A DNA stretch of 8,849 nucleotides from assembly GCA_023426275.1 (NCBI GenBank), contig JAFABC010000124.1, positions 1 through 8,849 on the forward strand, written 5' to 3'. This DNA is from Pseudomonadota bacterium (lineage in GTDB: Bacteria > Desulfobacterota > Desulfovibrionia > Desulfovibrionales > Desulfovibrionaceae). The notes under the pieces are model-generated. The model searched no databases and was not told the DNA's origin. It was given only the letters and a program-made list of their open reading frames with translations. Made by a program: the position numbers and the translations under genes. Within the stretch, counting starts at the first letter, position 1; every line of letters begins with the position of its first letter. Positions 6,181-8,849 of this stretch are shown here, one piece after another.

Positions 6181-6260
6181 ACCAGAAGAAGACGCGGGCC
6201 GGAAAGAGCTTTTTTTCACATGTAAAAAGTGATTTTCTTTTCAGGCGTTGGGGGGATGTA
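6167..6260. promoter_or_regulatory. Divergent intergenic region between sirC and the glycosyltransferase genes
   Basis: This 94-nt region must hold the promoters of the minus-strand hem operon and the plus-strand glycosyltransferase pair, unless the latter is read from elsewhere. It includes the most A/T-rich stretch of the window (about 6205-6242). A near-palindrome, TTTTCACATGTAAAAA (6213-6228), has one mismatched pair around a central ACATGT and could be an operator. I see no convincing -35/-10 pair or sigma-54 motif on either strand, so exact promoter positions are left open. Confidence 0.5.
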
Positions 6261-7529
6261 ATGGCGCGGTATCTCGTGGTGCAACTGGCCCGCATCGGGG
6301 ATCTGGCGCAAACACGGCGCCTGCTGCTCGGCCTTGCGGACAAGGCCGGCCGCACCGGGGGCGAGGTCCATCTGGCCGTGGACGCCTCGCTGACCGCCCT
6401 GGCCGGTCGCCTCTATCCCTTTGCCGTGGTCCACGGCCTGCCGGCCCATGGCGCGCCCGGTCGGCCGGCCGCCGCGGCGACGGCGCGGGTGCTGGCCGCG
6501 CGCCCGGTGTTCGAGGCTCTGGCCGGCATCGGTTTCGACCGCGTTTTCTGCCTCAACTTTTCCCCGCTCGGCATGGCCATCGCGGCCCTGTTTCCCCCGC
6601 AGGTCCAGCGCGGCTACCGCCAAAGCGCCGGCCAGACCGACAAGGACGCCCTGCTGCGCCTCGTGTTCCGCCTGACCCGGGACCGTCGGGCCAGCGCCAT
6701 CAATCTGGCCGACATCTGGGCCCATCTCGACGATGAGCCCCTTGCGCCGGACGCGGTCAACCCGCCGGCCGCGCCCCATGGCGGGGGACTCGGCGTGGCC
6801 CTGGCCGGCCGGGCCGCCAGACGGTCGCTGCCGCCCGAAGTGCTGGCCCCCATCGTGCGCACCGTGTTTCTGGCCACCGGGGCCTCGCGGATCACGCTCT
6901 TTGGCACCAAATCCCAGGCCGGGGAGGCCCGGGCGCTGCTGCGCCGGCTCGATCCCGCCGTGCGCGCGGCCTGCCACGACGCCACCGGGGAAACTGATCT
7001 TCCCGGGCTGGTGGACGCCCTGGCCGGCCTGGACCGGCTGCTCACTCCGGACACCGGGGCCATGCATCTGGCCGCTTTTTGCGGCACGCCGGTGACGGCC
7101 TTTTTTCTGTCCTCGGCCTGGAGCCACGAGACAGGTCCCTATGGCCGGGGGCACACGGTCTGGCAGCATGTCACGCCCTGCGCGCCCTGCCTGGAGTCCG
7201 CCCCGTGCGAAAAGGGCCTCGTCTGCCTGCCGCCGTTTGCCGATCCGGGATTCCTGCGCTGCCTGGGCGGATCGACCAAGGCCCTTCCGCCGATGGGGAT
7301 CGTCGGCCTGTCCACGGATTGCGACGCCCTGGGCGCCTGCTGCCGCCCGGTGTGCGGCGAGGACCCGACCCGTCCCCGGCGCGAGGCGGTGCGGGCCTTT
7401 CTGACGCGCCGGCTCACCGGCGGCCGGGAAGGGGAGGGCGCGCCGGAGCCGGCCCTGGCCGGCGGTCTGACCCAGGAAACGGATTGGATGCTGCCGCCGC
7501 CTGGGCGGCCGTTGTCCGGGGAGTGGTGA
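6261..7529 (+). CDS. Glycosyltransferase family 9 protein (heptosyltransferase-like)
   Basis: A GT9-family enzyme, related to the ADP-heptose:LPS heptosyltransferases, which transfer a sugar from a nucleotide donor to a growing glycan on the cytoplasmic face. The 422-residue product begins ARYLVVQLARIGDLAQTRRL (residues 2-21), the usual GT9 N-terminus. Its C-terminal domain has VFLATGASRITLFGTKSQAG (202-221) and LLTPDTGAMHLAAFCGTPVTAFF (the D-T-G-A-M-H-L core at about 264-270). A cysteine-rich stretch follows: four cysteines between 307 and 322 (of the GT9 C-X2-C type) and C334, then an unusual second cluster at C354, C360, C361 and C365. ATG at 6261 has a G-rich ribosome binding site (6249-6255). 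The last 40 residues look disordered. The next gene starts 3 nt later. Donor and acceptor are unknown: LPS core, another surface glycan or a protein such as flagellin are all possible. Confidence 0.9.
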   Translation: MARYLVVQLARIGDLAQTRRLLLGLADKAGRTGGEVHLAVDASLTALAGRLYPFAVVHGLPAHGAPGRPAAAATARVLAARPVFEALAGIGFDRVFCLNFSPLGMAIAALFPPQVQRGYRQSAGQTDKDALLRLVFRLTRDRRASAINLADIWAHLDDEPLAPDAVNPPAAPHGGGLGVALAGRAARRSLPPEVLAPIVRTVFLATGASRITLFGTKSQAGEARALLRRLDPAVRAACHDATGETDLPGLVDALAGLDRLLTPDTGAMHLAAFCGTPVTAFFLSSAWSHETGPYGRGHTVWQHVTPCAPCLESAPCEKGLVCLPPFADPGFLRCLGGSTKALPPMGIVGLSTDCDALGACCRPVCGEDPTRPRREAVRAFLTRRLTGGREGEGAPEPALAGGLTQETDWMLPPPGRPLSGEW

Positions 7530-7532
7530 ACC

Positions 7533-8801
7533 ATGTCTTGTGATCGCGCCCTGCGCGTCCTCGTCGTCCTGCCGCTCTATGGCGGCTCGCTGCCGATCGG
7601 GCGCTTTTGCGTCAACGCCCTGCGTGAACGCGGCCACGTGGTCGAGGTCTTCGAGGCCCCGTCCTTTTATCCGGCCTTTACGGCGCTCAAGGATTTGCGC
7701 GTTACCTCCGACCGGCTGGAATATCTGGAAAACAGCTTCCTGCAGGTCGTCTCCCAGGCCGTGTGCGCCAAGGTGGAGACCTTTGGCCCGGATCTGGTCC
7801 TGGCCCTGGCCCAGGCCCCGCTGTCCCGGCAGGCCTTGAAGCGCCTGCGCCGCGGCGGCGTGCGCACGGCCATGTGGTTTATCGAGGATTTTCGGCTCTT
7901 CACCTACTGGGAGGCCTATGCGCCGCTTTACGACGTGTTCGCCGTCATCCAGAAGGAGCCGTTTTTCGAAAAACTGGCCGCCGTGGGCCAGGACAACGTC
8001 CTGTATCTGCCTCTGGCCGCCGACCCGGCCGTGCACCGGCCCCTGGAACTTTCGCCCGTGGAGCGACGCCTCTACGGCGGCCGCGTTTCGTTTATGGGCG
8101 CGGGCTATCCCAACCGCCGGCTGGCTTTCGCCCAACTGCTCGACTACGACTTGGCCATTTTCGGCAGCGACTGGGACGGGGACGCCACCCTGGCCCCGCA
8201 CCTGCGCCTGGACGGCCGCCGGATCACCACCGAGGAGGCGGTGCGGATTTTCAACGCCGCCACCATAAACCTCAACCTCCACTCGAGCGTTTCCATCGAC
8301 CGCCTCGTACCCGGCGGCGACTTCGTCAATCCCCGCACCTTCGAGCTGGCCATGTGCGGCGCGTTTCAGCTCGTGGACCGCCGGGCCCTGCTGCCGGAGC
8401 TATTTTCCGAGGACGAGCTGGCCCAGTTCGGTGATATGGACGAGCTCAAGGCCCGGCTGGAGTATTTTCTGGCCCGGCCCGAGGAGCGGCAGGCTTACGC
8501 CGCCCGGGCCAGGGCGCGGGCCCTGGCCGAGCACACCTATGGCGTGCGCATGGACCGGCTGCTGGACTTCGTGGCCGAACGGTTCCCCGGCTGGCCCGTG
8601 CCGCAGGAGAACACGCCGGCCAGTGCGGAACTGCCCGAAGCCATGGCCGGGGAACTGGCGACGCTGTTGCGGGACCTCTCCCTGCCGCCCGATGTCTCGT
8701 TTCCGGATTTGATCTGGGCCGTGCGCGCCCGGCAAGGGCTGCTGAGCCCGCTGGAAACCAGCCTGCTGTTTCTGGATGAATGGCGCAAGCAGTACGGGTA
8801 G
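7533..8801 (+). CDS. CgeB-like glycosyltransferase (DUF3880 / Glyco_trans_1_2 type)
   Basis: A 422-residue putative GT-B glycosyltransferase of the CgeB type. The N-terminal half begins LRVLVVLPLYGGSLPIGRF (7-25) and includes LVLALAQAPLSRQALKRLRR and TAMWFIEDFRLFTYWEAYAP (112-131), typical of DUF3880. The C-terminal half has VSFMGAGYPNRRLAF (185-199), LAIFGSDW, INLNLHSS (245-252) and NPRTFELAMCGAFQLVD (266-282), with the donor-site Glu of GT4-like enzymes in FELAMCGAFQ. The helical RPEERQAYAARARARALAEHTY region (315-336) closes the fold, leaving a C-terminal tail of about 70 residues. ATG at 7533 follows GGGGAG by 9 nt and the GT9 stop by 3 nt, so the two are probably one operon acting on the same glycan. 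Donor and acceptor are not identifiable. TAG is followed directly by TGA. Confidence 0.9.
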   Translation: MSCDRALRVLVVLPLYGGSLPIGRFCVNALRERGHVVEVFEAPSFYPAFTALKDLRVTSDRLEYLENSFLQVVSQAVCAKVETFGPDLVLALAQAPLSRQALKRLRRGGVRTAMWFIEDFRLFTYWEAYAPLYDVFAVIQKEPFFEKLAAVGQDNVLYLPLAADPAVHRPLELSPVERRLYGGRVSFMGAGYPNRRLAFAQLLDYDLAIFGSDWDGDATLAPHLRLDGRRITTEEAVRIFNAATINLNLHSSVSIDRLVPGGDFVNPRTFELAMCGAFQLVDRRALLPELFSEDELAQFGDMDELKARLEYFLARPEERQAYAARARARALAEHTYGVRMDRLLDFVAERFPGWPVPQENTPASAELPEAMAGELATLLRDLSLPPDVSFPDLIWAVRARQGLLSPLETSLLFLDEWRKQYG

Positions 8802-8814
8802 TGAATATTAGAGT

Positions 8815-8849
8815 AAAGATGCCTCCGGCGGCCGGGAGGGGCACTGCCC
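8815..8849 (+). repeat. 3'-end palindromic repeat, copy downstream of the CgeB-like gene (cut by the window end)
   Basis: Positions 8815-8841 are identical to the reverse complement of 114-140. It starts 13 nt after the stop codon, in the same orientation relative to its gene as the mqnA copy. The hairpin arm begins at 8832, and GGGC (8839-8842), loop ACT and GCCC (8846-8849) show the stem closing as the window ends. The loop-proximal bases differ from the other copy but still pair, which suggests the structure is maintained. Confidence 0.65.

Noticed and set aside
6167..6355. 63-codon N-terminal extension of SirC
   Set aside because: The extra residues are unlike the family, run past the intergenic region into the divergent GT9 gene, and the ATG at 6166 has a ribosome binding site.
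6216..8282. A 688-codon open frame on the minus strand opposite both glycosyltransferase genes
   Set aside because: Its product is a repetitive Gly/Gln/Arg/His-rich string with no recognisable domain, as expected for the reverse frame of GC-rich coding DNA; the plus-strand proteins match known families.
8815..8849. The two end repeats as terminal inverted repeats of a transposon spanning the window
   Set aside because: Everything between them is housekeeping or glycosylation genes, no transposase is present, and both copies sit just after stop codons in the same gene-relative orientation, which fits a dispersed intergenic repeat better.

Overview
The window is GC-rich chromosomal DNA, most likely from a sulfate-reducing deltaproteobacterium of the Desulfovibrio/Solidesulfovibrio group. 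Three things suggest this: futalosine-pathway menaquinone synthesis (MqnA); an adenylate kinase whose LID carries the Cys-X5-His-X15-Cys-X2-Cys metal site known from Desulfovibrio gigas; and the gene set hemA, a HemX/CcsA-like membrane gene and a stand-alone sirC, which I recall from Desulfovibrio vulgaris. The assignment rests on recalled family features, since no search was possible.

Layout. Positions 1-150 hold no gene, only palindromic repeats. From 6166 down to 151 runs a tightly packed minus-strand block, in transcription order sirC, hemX/ccsA-like, hemA, a 111-residue protein of unknown function, tilS, adk and mqnA. The first four overlap or abut (14-nt overlap, 38-nt overlap, 2-nt gap) and look like one tetrapyrrole operon. 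An 86-nt gap with a strong hairpin precedes tilS. tilS has no stop of its own and reads in frame into adk. A good intrinsic terminator follows adk, and mqnA begins directly behind it. A 94-nt divergent intergenic region (6167-6260) separates this block from two plus-strand glycosyltransferase genes: a GT9 (heptosyltransferase-like) gene and a CgeB-like gene, 3 nt apart and presumably co-transcribed.

Function. HemA makes the first committed precursor of tetrapyrroles. SirC oxidises precorrin-2 to sirohydrochlorin, which in these organisms feeds siroheme, cobamide and, by the siroheme-dependent route, heme. The HemX/CcsA-like protein probably handles heme, or acts on HemA, at the membrane. TilS, Adk and MqnA are housekeeping functions: tRNA-Ile decoding, adenylate balance and menaquinone. 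The glycosyltransferase pair probably decorates a surface glycan or protein; its acceptor cannot be seen.

Most notable: (1) the in-frame TilS-Adk reading frame at a six-G run, where either other frame would stop before or exactly at the adk start; (2) a 27-nt identical repeat with a long hairpin, placed 10-13 nt after the stop codon at both ends of the window and in the same orientation relative to each gene; (3) a perfect 16-nt palindrome over the ribosome binding site and start codon of sirC. I found no CRISPR array, transposase, tRNA or rRNA, and no convincing new multi-gene system.
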